This document shows, piece by piece, positions 38,458 to 50,095 of a stretch of DNA of 64,000 bases. Origin of the DNA: Chalara sp. BL73 (Eukaryota; Ascomycota; Leotiomycetes; Helotiales); contig CAKJVC010000207.1 in NCBI GenBank assembly GCA_918026815.1, positions 62,001 to 126,000 on the forward strand. The letters are read 5' to 3'. Position 1 is the stretch's first letter. Every line of letters starts with the position of its first letter. Below the pieces are notes generated by a model that was not told the origin of the DNA, did not search any database, and saw only the letters and a list, made by a program, of their open reading frames with translations. The translations under genes and the position numbers were made by a program.

Positions 38458-40618
38458 ATGTCTCCCTCTTACCAAGGTTTGTTTTTGCTATTAGGCATAT
38501 TCCCGTATGCCCTGGGTCTCAACGCAACAGAAAACACCACGCAACTTACTCTCTCCAACTCCCGCCTTTCCGCCACTGTCTCCAAAGCTGGCGGGGCGAT
38601 TACATCTTTGACACTTGACGGCCAAAATCTTCTAGGTACGCGTTCAGGAAGCACTGGAATTGGTCCCTACCTTGATTGCTATTGCACGCCTTCAGGTTTC
38701 TACACACCTGGCTCAATCGCGCCAAGCTACAAGCTCATCACTGGCACCGATAGCACCAACACTGCGTATGGCGGCATTGTAATGTCCGAGGTATACCCTC
38801 CTACGGGGCAACTCCTGGAACAATACTGGTTCTTAAGAGAGGGAGAGACAGGGCTGCATGTTTTCAGCCGGCTGGCGTATTACAACGAGACAAAGCCATT
38901 CTTGAGGAACTTACAAGAATTCCGCACCCTATTTCGACCCAATACGCCACTCTGGACGCATCTGCTCACAAATAAAAATCATTATGCTCCTCTACCATCC
39001 AAAAATGCAGTCAGCAAACAGGTTGTGGTGCAAGACGCAACCTGGTATTTAGGAAACACACCCGAGGATCCCTATGTAAAGCAAGAGGGTGAGTATTTCA
39101 CAAAGTATATCTTCGCGGACACGTGGCGAGATCATGATGCCCACGGTTTATTTGCGGATGGGAGCCAGAGTCCAGGCAATGAGACGTTTGGAGCGTGGTT
39201 GGTCCACAACACTAGAGAAACATATTTTGGAGGCCCTCTACATTCTGATTTGACGGTCGATGGGATTGTGTATAATTATCTAGGTAAGTTTGGATATACG
39301 ACTTGAGATATTGAAGTGGGCTGACTAGGATAGTCTCGAACCATCATGGTGATGGCACGCCAAATATCACAAATGGTTTTGACCGTACTTTCGGTCCGGT
39401 AAGCTTGAAGTTTGGAAGGTCGTGGATCTTAATACTGATTATTTCAAGCAATACTATTACTTCAATAAAGGTGCTCCCGGATCATCCTTAGAGACTCTTC
39501 GTAGCGATGCAGCAAAACTCGCCAATCCAACCTGGAACTCCGAATTCTACGACTCCATCGCAAAGCATGTTCCAAACTACGTTCCATCATCCAATCGCAC
39601 AACCTGGAACGGAGAAATTGACCTCCCTACAGGTGCAAACGATGCTGTCGCCGTTCTCGCCCAAGATGGCGTAGATTTCCAAGATAATGACCGTCATCCC
39701 TCGAAATTTCAATACTGGTCAGCCATTTCGCCTTCTGGCAGCGTTACCATCCCCTCTGTAGTTGCTGGGACATATCGTCTGACTGTCTATGCGTCCGGGA
39801 TATTTGGACAATACACAAAAGATGGCATCGTGATAAAACCAGGCGTCAGAACTGCCACGTACGCAAAATGGACTCCCGAGTCCCATGGAACCGAAATCTT
39901 CCGCATTGGCACCCCCGATCTCTCGGCGGGCGAGTTCCGTCATGGGAACTACCCTTCCCCCAATGCCACACTCCATCCGCCAGAATACAAAAACTACTGG
40001 CCTGTTCATGATTTCGTCAATGATTTTCCTTCTGGAGTGAAATATGTGGTAGGGGAAAGTGACCCTGCCAGAGACTTCAACTATGTGCACTGGTCCGTCT
40101 TCGGAGGCTACGGTAACTCCATACGCACCGTGCCATATGTTGGGCACGGAGAGGTGAATAATTGGACCGTGGTGTTTGATCTTGAGAAGCAGCGGAGGAG
40201 TAAAAGTTGGGAGCAGGCGACGTTCACGGTACAGCTTGCGGGTGTAAAAACTGCGGCTGGAAACACGGACGTGTATAATGCCTCAGAGCCGTGGGCTAAC
40301 CTACCTTATACTGTTGTTGTTAACAAGCATGAGTTGGAGCCTTGGGTTATTCCGTAAGTTTCCCTTACTTTGGTTTTCTTTCGAAGTCAAGGACTAATGG
40401 GTTTATAAAGGTATTATCACAGCTCCTCATGTGCGGTACGATCAGAGGTAAGCTGTTACAACGTGGCGAATAAGTTTGTTTTCCCAGCGACATTCTTGAA
40501 GGACGGGAAGAACGAGATTGTGTTGAGCTTGCCATATAATGCGACTGATTATGAGAGTGCCATTTTGGCGAGGAGTATCTACGTGCAGTATGATGCATTG
40601 CGGTTGGAGGTTAAATAG
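38458..40618 (+). CDS. rglB: Secreted rhamnogalacturonan lyase (PL4), RglB-type
   Basis: There are four exons, 38458-39283, 39334-39398, 39449-40353 and 40411-40618, giving 667 residues. The N-terminus MSPSYQGLFLLLGIFPYALG is a signal peptide. The protein cleaves the rhamnose-galacturonate backbone of pectin rhamnogalacturonan I by beta-elimination, outside the cell. Family text includes LTLSNSRLSATVSKAGGAIT, EQYWFLREGETGLHVFSRL, the spliced NYLVSNHHGDGTPNITNGFD and FGP/QYYYFNKG, then a fibronectin-like middle domain (VPSVVAGTYRL-type text) and a C-terminal carbohydrate-binding-like domain ending YVQYDALRLEVK. Many N-x-S/T sites fit a secreted glycoprotein. The length is near that of Aspergillus RglB rather than the shorter RglA. 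The stop at the exon 3 donor shows that the last exon is required. Confidence 0.9.
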
Positions 40619-40840
40619 TGATAGAGTTGGGCCGAAAAAGCAGACTCGCGCTGCAAAGAAATGTATATACAAGAAGACATAATACGAAGGATGACGTGTG
40701 CATGACAATTACAGGTGCTGCGCGGAGCCGCACAAGTTACTTTTGAATGGTTTGGTCCCTAACCCGTTTTAGGAAATTGGATGGTGAACTGCCACATCTG
40801 TTAATCAATATCTTGATGGCCTCTATGCCCCGCCAATCAC

Positions 40841-41866
40841 CTAGTCCTTCTCATTAGGATATGAAGGCCCGAACACCGGATGTACAAATACGCCCTCCGC
40901 TCTCGGATCCTTTACTGCCCGCTCCGTAACCCAATTTGAATAATGTTCCCAATCCACGCACACGCTATCTACTTCAAAATCCCCCCACGGGATCCGCGTA
41001 TCGGGCATCCACTGGTAGGTCATCATGCTGGCGGAGGCGTGGCACTGGATCCACTTGCGCATCAGGTCTAGACAGTGATCGACGTGATCGATCACCGTGA
41101 TATGTTTGGTTGGCTTCAGGGTGTAGGCCTCGGGGTGTGCGAATTGATAGAGCCACCACAGGCAATGTAGTTGATGGTATGTCTATAATCCAGCCTCTAT
41201 CAGCAAATAGGAAAGAGAGAGAGCCAATAGGAGGGGAGAAGTACGTCTGGGGTTGCGAGGTATTTGCCTGATCCATCAGAGACTTGGATTGACGTTCGAT
41301 TTAGTCGATTCAGCTCTTCTTCACTGATGAGCATATCACCATCTACCATTTATGTATAAGAATAGCGTCGTTTTGTCTTCGGGTTTTGACTTACATCGAA
41401 ATAAAGAAGTCCACGCTTCATCTACTTCCGGAGATGGCGGACCTCTGAAAACGCTGCTGTTATCAACGGATTCATGAACTGTTCGGACTTCATATTTGAT
41501 TGCATCTCGCATGGGTGCTATTTAGATTTCAGCACATGGCCTTAATACGTGAAGATGGTAAAAGACTAGCGATAACCTACAGTAGAGCATTTCATTCGGG
41601 TTTTGTAATGCAGGCAAAGCTTTTGGGGCAGGGAAAGTATACACCTTGAGCAATGCAGCTATTAACACGGTGGTGTAGAAGGTGAGAGTGAATATGTGAA
41701 CTATAATCCATCTTCGGGACGTCTTGTTCTTGCTTTTAAATCCACGAGACCTGCCGCTCTCGGCTTCACCATAGTCACAATTAGATTTCTCTAATAGTTT
41801 GGTGGAAGACGAGTCTGTTTCCGCAGATTCCAGCGAGGCTGATCGATATGTCCTAAGAGGGGACAT
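40841..41866 (-). CDS. UstYa-family (DUF3328) oxidase 1
   Basis: There are four exons, 41866-41581, 41517-41395, 41342-41245 and 41182-40841, giving 282 residues. Exon 1 has a basic/Ser N-tail and one transmembrane helix (WIIVHIFTLTFYTTVLIAAL). After the helix the spliced text reads LYSPMRDAIKYEVR, then GDMLISEEELNRLNRTSI, then the paired metal-binding-type motifs YHQLHC and HVDHCLD. UstYa proteins are single-pass secretory-pathway oxidases that, in ustiloxin, phomopsin and asperipin pathways, oxidise and cyclise Kex2-released core peptides. All three splice joins fall on family-conserved positions. It lies at the left edge of the peptide cluster. The C-terminus (after HVDHC) is long and Trp-rich. 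Confidence 0.88.
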
Positions 41867-42658
41867 CGAGAAGCTCGTAGCACTGTATTATTCCTGGAGC
41901 ATGGAAACATTTAGATCGACAATGATGTCTATGGTGAATTGGATGTAGTTGTGTATCACATATTCCCTTTTTCCTCTAGAGCATTGGAACGTCTATTCTC
42001 CTGTCCTGATGTGTGGGTTAGTGTATTACATAAGGTACGCCGTAAAAAGCTCTCTTACCGTGAACTAACTCAATGCTTGCTTTCCAGGTGTCTACTTACG
42101 GTGGGGCTTGGCCTCCGGTCCGAAAACTTCGTAAGCCGGAATTAGTATTCCCCATTCGGTAGGACCGGATACTAATCCAAATGCCTTGACAAATAATTTC
42201 AGACCCGTTTAGCAAGGCGGTAAGTAGTATCATTTCTCTTCTTAGATTTGGGGCCTTGTTTTTGAAAAGCACCGGATTAATTGGTGTACACATCGATTGG
42301 CTCTTTTTTCCGTTAAGCGAGCCCTCAGTACCATAGTCTCCAGTATTTCCTTGGTCAGGGCCACACACACTAACTTTGTCAGCAACTCCACAGTCTTGTT
42401 ACCGTGTGCCTATTAGATGATTCTACCATCGTAGACCTTTTTGTGATATAGAGCCATTTAATGAAGTACAGTTACAGCATGTTTATTGGTGGAGTGCGTA
42501 AGGCATACACCTACGATTTCCATAAAAGTTAATTAACTGATGGTAACTAAAACCTAGGGACCTCTATTTGAGTCTATAGTTATCTCTAATCATATTTCGG
42601 CAAATTAGCAAGAATTTTTCAATGAGTGATAAGTTTAAGACTCTCATTCTCTCAGAGT
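41867..42658. other. Intergenic spacer within the peptide cluster
   Basis: 790 bp. A 90-codon minus-strand frame at 42096-42368 starts with GTG, has no signal peptide and shows no repeats, so it is not called. AT-rich towards 42500. Confidence 0.4.
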
Positions 42659-43650
42659 TCAAGAATCCTTTTCAATACCATCTCCAAAATCAACCACCAC
42701 TGCGTGATCGCGTGCCCAGTCGTTGATAGTATCCATATTTACACAATTCTTTCTTAGAGGTAACATTGGAAGAGGCTTATCACCTTCCGCAACTCGTTTT
42801 ACATGCCAGGTTACTGGAGTAATATCAGGCTGGCAAAGTAAGGCTTGCCGAATCCAGTCTAGACAGTGATCTAAGAGCCATTAGCGTTCTGAAACCAATG
42901 GCTAGAGCTTCCCCCTGCGCACATACCAATGTGCTTGGCATTTTTTCCAGTGAAGTTCCTCCCTCCATTCTCTGACAAGAAATCGTGAAAGTCATCCCTG
43001 TAACGCTCAACTTCCGGAAGCCATATCGCTTTTCTGATAGTGTTTAAGCAGTGAAGCTGATGGTAGACATCCAACTCAATTAGGAACTGATCCGGTCGAT
43101 TTGGTATGTTCAAGGTTGTCGAGTCTAGCTTCGCAGCTTCAACTTCGCTTATTTGGCTGCTCATCTTTTCTATCGAACTCAGCACTCATATTTGGCTGCG
43201 AGGGGGAAATGCATCTTACCATCATATAGTTCTTTCCATTTTGCATCAGTCACATCGCTAGGGAGGCCATCAACAGAATTTGCCATGTATAGTGTCCGGT
43301 CAAATAAATCATCGACGAGAGTAGTAGGTTTGTACGCTACTAGATGTTGTACAGGCGCTTTGAGTGATGTTAGAAAGCTTGACAGATGGTTCTAAGTTTG
43401 CCTTACAATATATTTCGTATGACGGTTTATACCCTCGTGTTCGATCAAGAGCAAAAGCGGCAACCCAAAAAAGCGTAAATACGACTCCTGAACAAAACCA
43501 GAAGATGCTCGATATATGCCGATGCAAATTCCTTCTTGGAGTCGGCTTCTCGAGTTCATCATCAACGACGTCGGACAAAAGTCCGCACCGCTCTACATCG
43601 TCTTCAATCTTCGACGTCGACATTGAGAGTGGCATTAGGAAGTCAAACAC
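42659..43650 (-). CDS. UstYa-family (DUF3328) oxidase 2
   Basis: There are four exons, 43650-43407, 43357-43220, 43169-42927 and 42870-42659, giving 278 residues. Other in-frame ATGs (codons 6 and 10) could serve as start. One transmembrane helix (ISSIFWFCSGVVFTLFWVAA) is followed by the spliced EIYSPVQHLVAYKP, then TLYMANSVDGLPSDV and KWKELYDEKM. VYHQLHCLNTIRKAIW follows, and the last join creates KHIDHCLDWIRQAL. The two Cys/His motifs are intact. It is transcribed divergently from tyrosinase 1, with a 386-bp spacer. The predicted role is an oxidative step on the Trp/Tyr core of the PSWYYD peptide, by analogy with UstYa/UstYb. Confidence 0.88.
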
Positions 43651-44036
43651 AATGCATCAACACAATGACGCTTGGAAATGGTTTGAGAGTCACCTGATTA
43701 GTTGCTTCAAGCCACATGATTATTGAGTGTAATCCAAGTACGGATGATGGTAAGGTCTCGCTTAGCGGAAATGCAACCAATCATTCTGTACCGAAGTGCC
43801 TACTCGGAAGCATGATTTTTACGCAGTAATATCGCCACTTTGAACATCCGCCGTCTTCATAGGTCCCTTAGACTGGTACTATCCGTTCATGCGCAGTAGG
43901 TTTTTGTGATTATTATCCATGTGATGTTGTGTACTGTACGTGAAACTAGTCACGTTTCATACTTTTTTATGGCAGCTGCCCGACGAGATACTTGCTGTCA
44001 TTGCACTTCACAAAATTAAAATGAAATTCATCTACA
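43651..44036. promoter_or_regulatory. Divergent promoter, UstYa 2 / tyrosinase 1
   Basis: 386 bp. It contains an inverted pair CCGA-N9-TCGG at 43791-43807, the type of spaced palindrome bound by Zn2Cys6 factors. I saw no second clear copy in the other divergent spacers, so the assignment is tentative. Confidence 0.35.
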
Positions 44037-45330
44037 ATGGCAAAATCTGGGAAGGGACGTATTTCTCTTTACCTTGAGAGTTCAAAAGACAGACATGATG
44101 ATTGTCAACTAGACGAGGATTCATTGCCTAGCAAAAGATATGATTGTGCACACGTTTTTGGGATAAGAATTGGCTTTTCTCTTCTATTATTTATATTCAT
44201 ATCACTAGCGATTTGGATGAATGCGGGACTCCCTCAAGAGTAAGCCGTGAGTTTTACTCACAGAAAATTCAATAACTAACGGCTCAATAGTCCCAATCAA
44301 GCACTTGGTCCATCTTCGTGTGAGTGTTATTTCTTACATGGCTCAAACACTCATTCATAACATTGACTTCAATTATAGGCCCGGAAAATAAAAGATTGTA
44401 TGTTCGAAAAGAATGGAGGGCTTTGACTTTCGAAGAACAGCACTCATACCTTGATGGTATTAAATGCTTAACCGCCAAAAGCTCGAAACTAGACCTCAAC
44501 ACCAGCAGATATGATGACTTTACCTATGCACACCTTCGATTGGTTGAGCAGACTCATAGAGTTGCTTTATCAATGCCATGGCATCGGATGTTCATTTGGA
44601 TATGGGAGCAGACACTTCGTCAAGAATGTGGTTATAAAGGATATCTGCCGTGAGTGTTTCGCGTATAAGATATACATCTAAGAATTCTAATTTTATACTA
44701 AGGTATTGGGACTGGTTGATCAACCCTGTAAAGTTAAACTTATCTTCTATTTGGGATACCGAACATGGTTTCGGTGGCAATGGATCAGCTCTGAATGGCT
44801 GCGTCAAGGGAGGTCCGCTGCAGAATATACTTCTCAATTACACCGAGGATGGATACCAACCCCATTGTCTGAAGCGGAATCTTGCCGAGAGTGAGGCATT
44901 TTATGGAGGGGAAAGTGAAGCAGTGGAAGCTATCATCAATAATGCAAAGACATATGAACAGTTCAGAAATGAACTGGAAACTGGCCCTCACAAGCATATA
45001 CATATGGGAATAAGTGGTGAGATGAAACATGCATGGTCAACAAACGGTAAACAAAATACATGATAGCAGAAATAAGAGAGATGCTGATTTGGAATATCAG
45101 ATCCACTGTTCTTTTTGCATCATGCTCAACTTGATCGGATATGGTCTATCTGGCAAGATCGCGATCCCCTAAGAAGGCATCATGATTATGGGGGGAAAAC
45201 TTACATGAGCAGAAAGGCATCGACTCAGGATATAGTTAGTACTTTTGGGCTGAGAAATAACGTGACAGTCTTGGAGGTGCTAGATATACGAGCTGGGCCT
45301 TTCTGCTATGGCTATTCAAGTGCGATATAG
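44037..45330 (+). CDS. Membrane-anchored tyrosinase (UstQ-like) 1
   Basis: There are five exons, 44037-44239, 44291-44319, 44379-44649, 44703-45046 and 45101-45330, giving 358 residues. The N-terminus has a signal-anchor helix (IGFSLLLFIFISLAIWM). The copper A site is complete: His129 (TYAH), His137 (QTHRV) and His146 (MPWHRMF), with the usual x7/x8 spacing. The copper B site is also complete: His264-x3-His268 in GPHKHIHMGI, then NDPLFFLHHAQLDRIW formed at the last splice. YWDW and GFGGNGS are family marks. Type-3 copper tyrosinases oxidise phenols; in ustiloxin and phomopsin clusters UstQ/PhomQ acts on the tyrosine of the core peptide. It is transcribed divergently from UstYa 2. Exon 2 is only 29 nt. 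Confidence 0.88.
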
Positions 45331-45944
45331 CTCCACAGTAGGTCTTAGAGTTAGGAGGTCGTATAATCACTGTCTTTCAAATTTACGCCGCTCCTTTGGA
45401 TACATTTTCGTAGAAGAATCAGCTAAAATGCCTAAAAGACCAAGCAATGAGCTTGTCTGAGCATTGAAGTTTACAATCCGATGTATTCACGGTACATCAG
45501 AGCTATGAGTCTGAGCTATCTTTTCTCTGGAAACCTTCCTGTTGGTTCCGTAGGATACCTATCACGCAGCAAAAGGCGTAGTAGCTATTGACTACGCTCT
45601 TGCTGGTGTGATTATGGTTCCTTGATTGATTGTTCTAAGATTCTACTCTACGGCTATGGAAGTGGTGTAGGTATGCCCCGCATGTCACGTGCGACATGGA
45701 TGGCATACCGACACTTCCCATATGGGGAATAATTGAATCATTAAATCTCTTAGGACAACCAACTATACAGAGATCAACGCTAAGTCCTTACAGCTGTAGG
45801 GTAATTCTGAATATCAGAGTCGAGATGAGCTCGACGCATTGGGGCACGAATATAACCTAGATCATAATTGAAGGATTGTAGTTTCAGCTACCCTCTAAGA
45901 AAACTGTTTGTGGTATAAACATGGTATAAGAGTCTACGGAGATA
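45331..45944. other. Convergent spacer
   Basis: 614 bp between the convergent 3' ends of tyrosinase 1 and the Zn2Cys6 regulator. No gene was seen. Confidence 0.4.
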
Positions 45945-48647
45945 TCACCCACGAGTATCAGACCTTCTCCCATCTTCCAGAAACCATGTATCCTCAATTC
46001 CAACTGCTGTCTCCCAAAATTGACCGTCAAGAGCTGAATGTGGATCTGCAAGCCAGGATGGAGAGAAGCTAACCTCAGGTATTTCTGCAGGTGTCGCCTC
46101 GTTGAAAAGATTTGGCTCTGATATTTCATTTGGTGGTAGTAGCATCTTCGGTAATTAGCATGGGTGAATGAGGTTTGCGATTGTTGAATTAACGAACATA
46201 AATTCTTACCAGTGGAGCATCAAAAGCCGCTTGCTTAGGTGGCTGTATGTCAAAGCTACCATCTCTAAACAGAGGTGCAGTACTTTCCCCAATCACGCTA
46301 CGATGATGGCCTTGGTGGATCTTGAAAGTTGCATGAGCCACAGCTCCTAAGTCGGAGATTTCGTTGAATCCAGAATCAAGCTTTGCGGATAAAGCAAATT
46401 GTGCAAACAACCCAGAAGCAATTGTTAGGAGAGTGCTATCCCCTGTTTTTCCCGTTCCAACCATCATCTCTCGAAAGATTATACACCAGCAGATTATATA
46501 AAGATTGACTCGCGTGCTTGTTTTCCAAGTCAGCATTGACATCTCTTCTCTCTATCATTGAAGGATTACTTACTAAGATGCAAATATACCAACACCATGC
46601 TTTGGGGTATTAAGATGACTTAGTATGTCTCTTGCTGTATCCGAGTTGGCGCATGAAGGCTCAGAGTTATGCTGTCCCAGACAATTCCCACCTATGCTCC
46701 TTGGGCAAGGATTAGAATTTTCCAACTTAGTCAATTTGGCTATGTAGTAGTAGTTCAATAAGTACTCATGCTCACTACTTTCTCTTGGCTCTCTGATTTG
46801 GTAACAACCCTGGCTCTGTCTTCCTGTCTGTGGCATAGACTGGACTACCTCTTCTTTCCATTTATCTAAGGCGGCAAGAACGGATTCTTTAAATATGCAA
46901 TCATTGTATTGTGGATTGTCGGGGTTTCCTACAAACTTAATCCCTCTGTCGTGAGGAGTTGTGCTTATGTTCCAGCATATATGGGCATATTCGCAAAAGC
47001 TTGCTATAGCTAAAGAAGACTCATCCGCAGCACTATCATGCGTTGAAAGTCGCCTGACCGGGGGAGCAAACTCAATAGTGGTAATTGAGAGTTTCTTAAA
47101 AAAAGTCAGCTAAAAAGAAGGTCTCTCTATGCGGTGCGTCTTACCGGATTATAGTTCTCTACAAGACAAAGTATGTGTTCCATGCACCAAAGGGACCACA
47201 CAATGTTCTTCAGCGTTTCTTCCGGGTAATCCGTTGAGGATATACTAAGCACAGTCGAGATTGTGTTTAATCCAAGAGATTGAAGCATATTTACTGCACT
47301 TGACACAACATCGGACTTTCCTGAACAAGGATAATGGAGCTCGGAAAGAAGCTATGGAATGTCAATTGTAAAATATTTGGAGTTGACAGTGCAGACTTCC
47401 ACCTCTAGGATATACAACTTACCAGCACAACCAAGCACTACTAGATTAGCTTGAATCTGACTGATAGGAACCTTTTTTAAGAATATTTACCTGAAGCTTT
47501 GCAATTGACGGTTTTTCTTTTTCAATCTGCCTGCTAACTGTGGATGCAATCTTGGCATAGTCTCTTGAATTTTGATCGTCGCCAGAGATTTGGTATCCCA
47601 GTGATACCACACTGTAAAGAAACGTCCTTTCTTCTGCTAAAGATGCATCTGAAAGATTTTCTAAGATTTTCTCGATGCTCCACCTCGCAACAAGAGATCT
47701 TCCTCTGGTCAAAAATTAAACCAATTTTGGCAGTATGGAAACAGTTTCTGCTTACAGAGCATACCCCTCAAAGAAACCTGTAAATCGTTACTAAAACTGT
47801 AGATTCGGAGGAGAGGCACTAAAATATACTATTGACACCAACTCTCAGTCTCCGACTATCAAAGGCGAGTATTGTTAGACTAGAAATATCCAGTTCTGAG
47901 AGATATGGCTTCAATGATTCAACTTTCTGTGCAAGCATCTCCAAACTTTGCATTACATGTCCTTTCACTAATTTCTCTTTGCCAAGAACCCAGATTTCAT
48001 GCGCAAGTAGTGAAGCGAATGGGATGAATTTCTTTCTTGTGGTTTCTTGGATTCGATTAGCATCGTATCTAAGATAGGTGATAACCACGAACTTTTTTCG
48101 AACTCATATCTCTCCTCTAACTGCTTTTCGTTAGCATTGACTTCATTTCAAAGTTGAGTAACACTTGCGGTCATGAGCTCTGGTGCTGATACCAAAAGTG
48201 TACGCTCAGATAGGAAAGAAATAATGTCATTATTGGGCAGATTGCAGCAGTCCGCGATCCCGCTATCGATACTCTTTGAGTTTCTTCCGTGAAGTGTGAC
48301 TTTTGCCGTAGATTCTACTGAATTCACAGGAGCAATAATATTGGGAATGTTAGTTGTCAATGGAGGCAGATCTTGGTCTATTCATAAGTTAACAAAACGG
48401 AGTTCAAATTTCATCATGTGTCTTACTTGATCTTTTGTGATTAGAGATAGGATAAACGCAGCCCAAATCTCCTCGCTAAGTATACTTTGTTTTAGACAAG
48501 CTTATTTAACTGCCGATCTAGCATCCTTACGTTACATGTACTGCATGGCCGCTCACCATTACATCTTATTTTCCTCTCCTTGCATGAGATACATGCACCA
48601 CGGCGCCTCTTAATCTTGAAAATCCTATTCGGTGGTGCTTCAGGCAT
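45945..48647 (-). CDS. Zn2Cys6 transcription factor, likely cluster regulator; two frame problems
   Basis: The N-terminal zinc cluster is canonical: CISC, six residues, C, five, CSTC, then six to C45 supplied by exon 2. A basic KIKRRR stretch precedes it. My exons are 48647-48531, 48475-48427, 48377-48163, 48120-47830, 47777-47756, 47704-47491, 47456-47423, 47351-47145, 47094-46574, 46516-46210 and 46145-45945. Most joins are in phase and give coherent text (ARWSIEKILENLSD, NIVWSLWCMEHILCLVEN, FREMMVGTGKTGDSTLL). Two are not. Exon 4 is one base short of the length needed to link its start (SSWLSPILDTML) to its end (FIPFASLLAHEIW). Exon 7, ended at the GTAAGT donor, is out of phase with exon 8; a weaker donor GTGGAA at the end of LYILE would cure the second. 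The gene may be decaying, or my splice choices are wrong. It is probably the pathway-specific activator, inferred from position. Confidence 0.78.
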
Positions 48648-50095
48648 GACAATAATGAGTTCTAGAAATCTATCGAGTGAAGAAATATAGAAGTTAAGCA
48701 AGAAGTTTTATTGTGGCTTTTCTCATAACAGAGGCAAAAGTCCCTTGCTTTGAGCTTGGTGAGGCGGGTATTGTGGGGTCTCAGATCCACTTGTATGCCA
48801 AGCACACTATATTCCCACAAAAGAATGCAATTCTAGAATCTGTGCTCGCTGCAGGTAAGCAAAAACATAGACCGATGTAACCTACGGATGAGCGGTCGGC
48901 AATAGTAATAGATATACAGCATGATACACAAATGACTTGGGACTATCCCAAATCTGACGGCGATCAGTGCATGTTAGCTGAGTTTAGGTTCTCATTAAGC
49001 GGCAAGCTCTAAATATCTAGTAACTTGAATTTTACTTTACGCAGAGCCAACCATTAGTGGATTAAAAGCTGCCGACGTAGAATTACCTTCGAAAGTAATC
49101 GATTGCCGATCTACTAAGCATGCAGCTTACGTAGGCTTTCGGCGTTCTAGAGTCAGCTTGCTGCTTACATGATCTGCATCTGCATAGGACCCCAGAATGA
49201 TTGCATTTTCCATTTCAGGAGGACAATGTTATGATGTGAGGAGTTAGGAAAAACGCATGAGTTAGAGTGGTGGGTTTTATGCACGGCTTTTTGGATACGG
49301 TTGCGAGTTCGGAATCTAGCGGCATGCCTTGATATTTAATACAGTATTAAACCTTTGGAGATTTAAAATTTAATTAAAAATTTTACGTAAATGCACCTAA
49401 ATAGAGAATAGCTCCTATGAAGATGGTTTAAGCTTTGCTTAACTTTCAAAAGGTGAATTCAGTTATTATTTTATGCTTTGGAGTAAACTGATAACAGTGA
49501 TCCGTAAATGTAAACGAGCTAAAATACTTTAGCCTATGTTCTACTTAATTTTACCCCATTATTCCTGCTACTATATGTTTTGCCACACCTTTCAGCATAG
49601 ATAATAGATTGTAAATTTCAACGTAAGAAGCCATGCTATACATACTTATTTAACCTAAAATAGCTAAGTTCAAATTTCAAAGACTTGTTACACTTATAAA
49701 ATATGCGTGTAAAGAACTGGCTGTTATAGTTTAGAAACCATAGCAAAGCTCCAAAAAAGGAGACTGATGCCATCCTTTCACATACAAGGCAATGTTGATG
49801 CTCAATAAAGTGGCAAAAAGTAAAAAGACGTCGTTATGCAAGCGATAATTTTAATTCCTGATTTAGCTACTGAATCCACCCATTCTACGACCGTCGGCTA
49901 ACAACAAATAACTGTCCACTCTGTATTGAAGTTATTAAGAAATTTCCAGGCTCCCTTCGAACTCTCTTTCTCGGACTCATTATTTCTAGGATAAGAAAAC
50001 ATCCTTCCAGAAGCTTTGCAAACGAGAGATTTTTCTGACAATCCATGCGACCAACCAGAGTGGAAAAAGTTGTCATTTGTAATATGATCTTTTCC
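48648..50095. other. AT-rich gene-free spacer inside the cluster
   Basis: 1.45 kb between the regulator's promoter side and the precursor's 3' end. It is strongly AT-rich at about 49330-49860. No ORF, tRNA or element end was recognised. It could be a decayed (RIP-affected) repeat, but I see no parent element. Confidence 0.4.

Noticed and set aside
42096..42368. 90-codon minus-strand frame between UstYa 1 and UstYa 2, considered as a second small precursor
   Set aside because: It starts with GTG, has a stop just upstream, no signal peptide, no repeats and no dibasic-bounded core.
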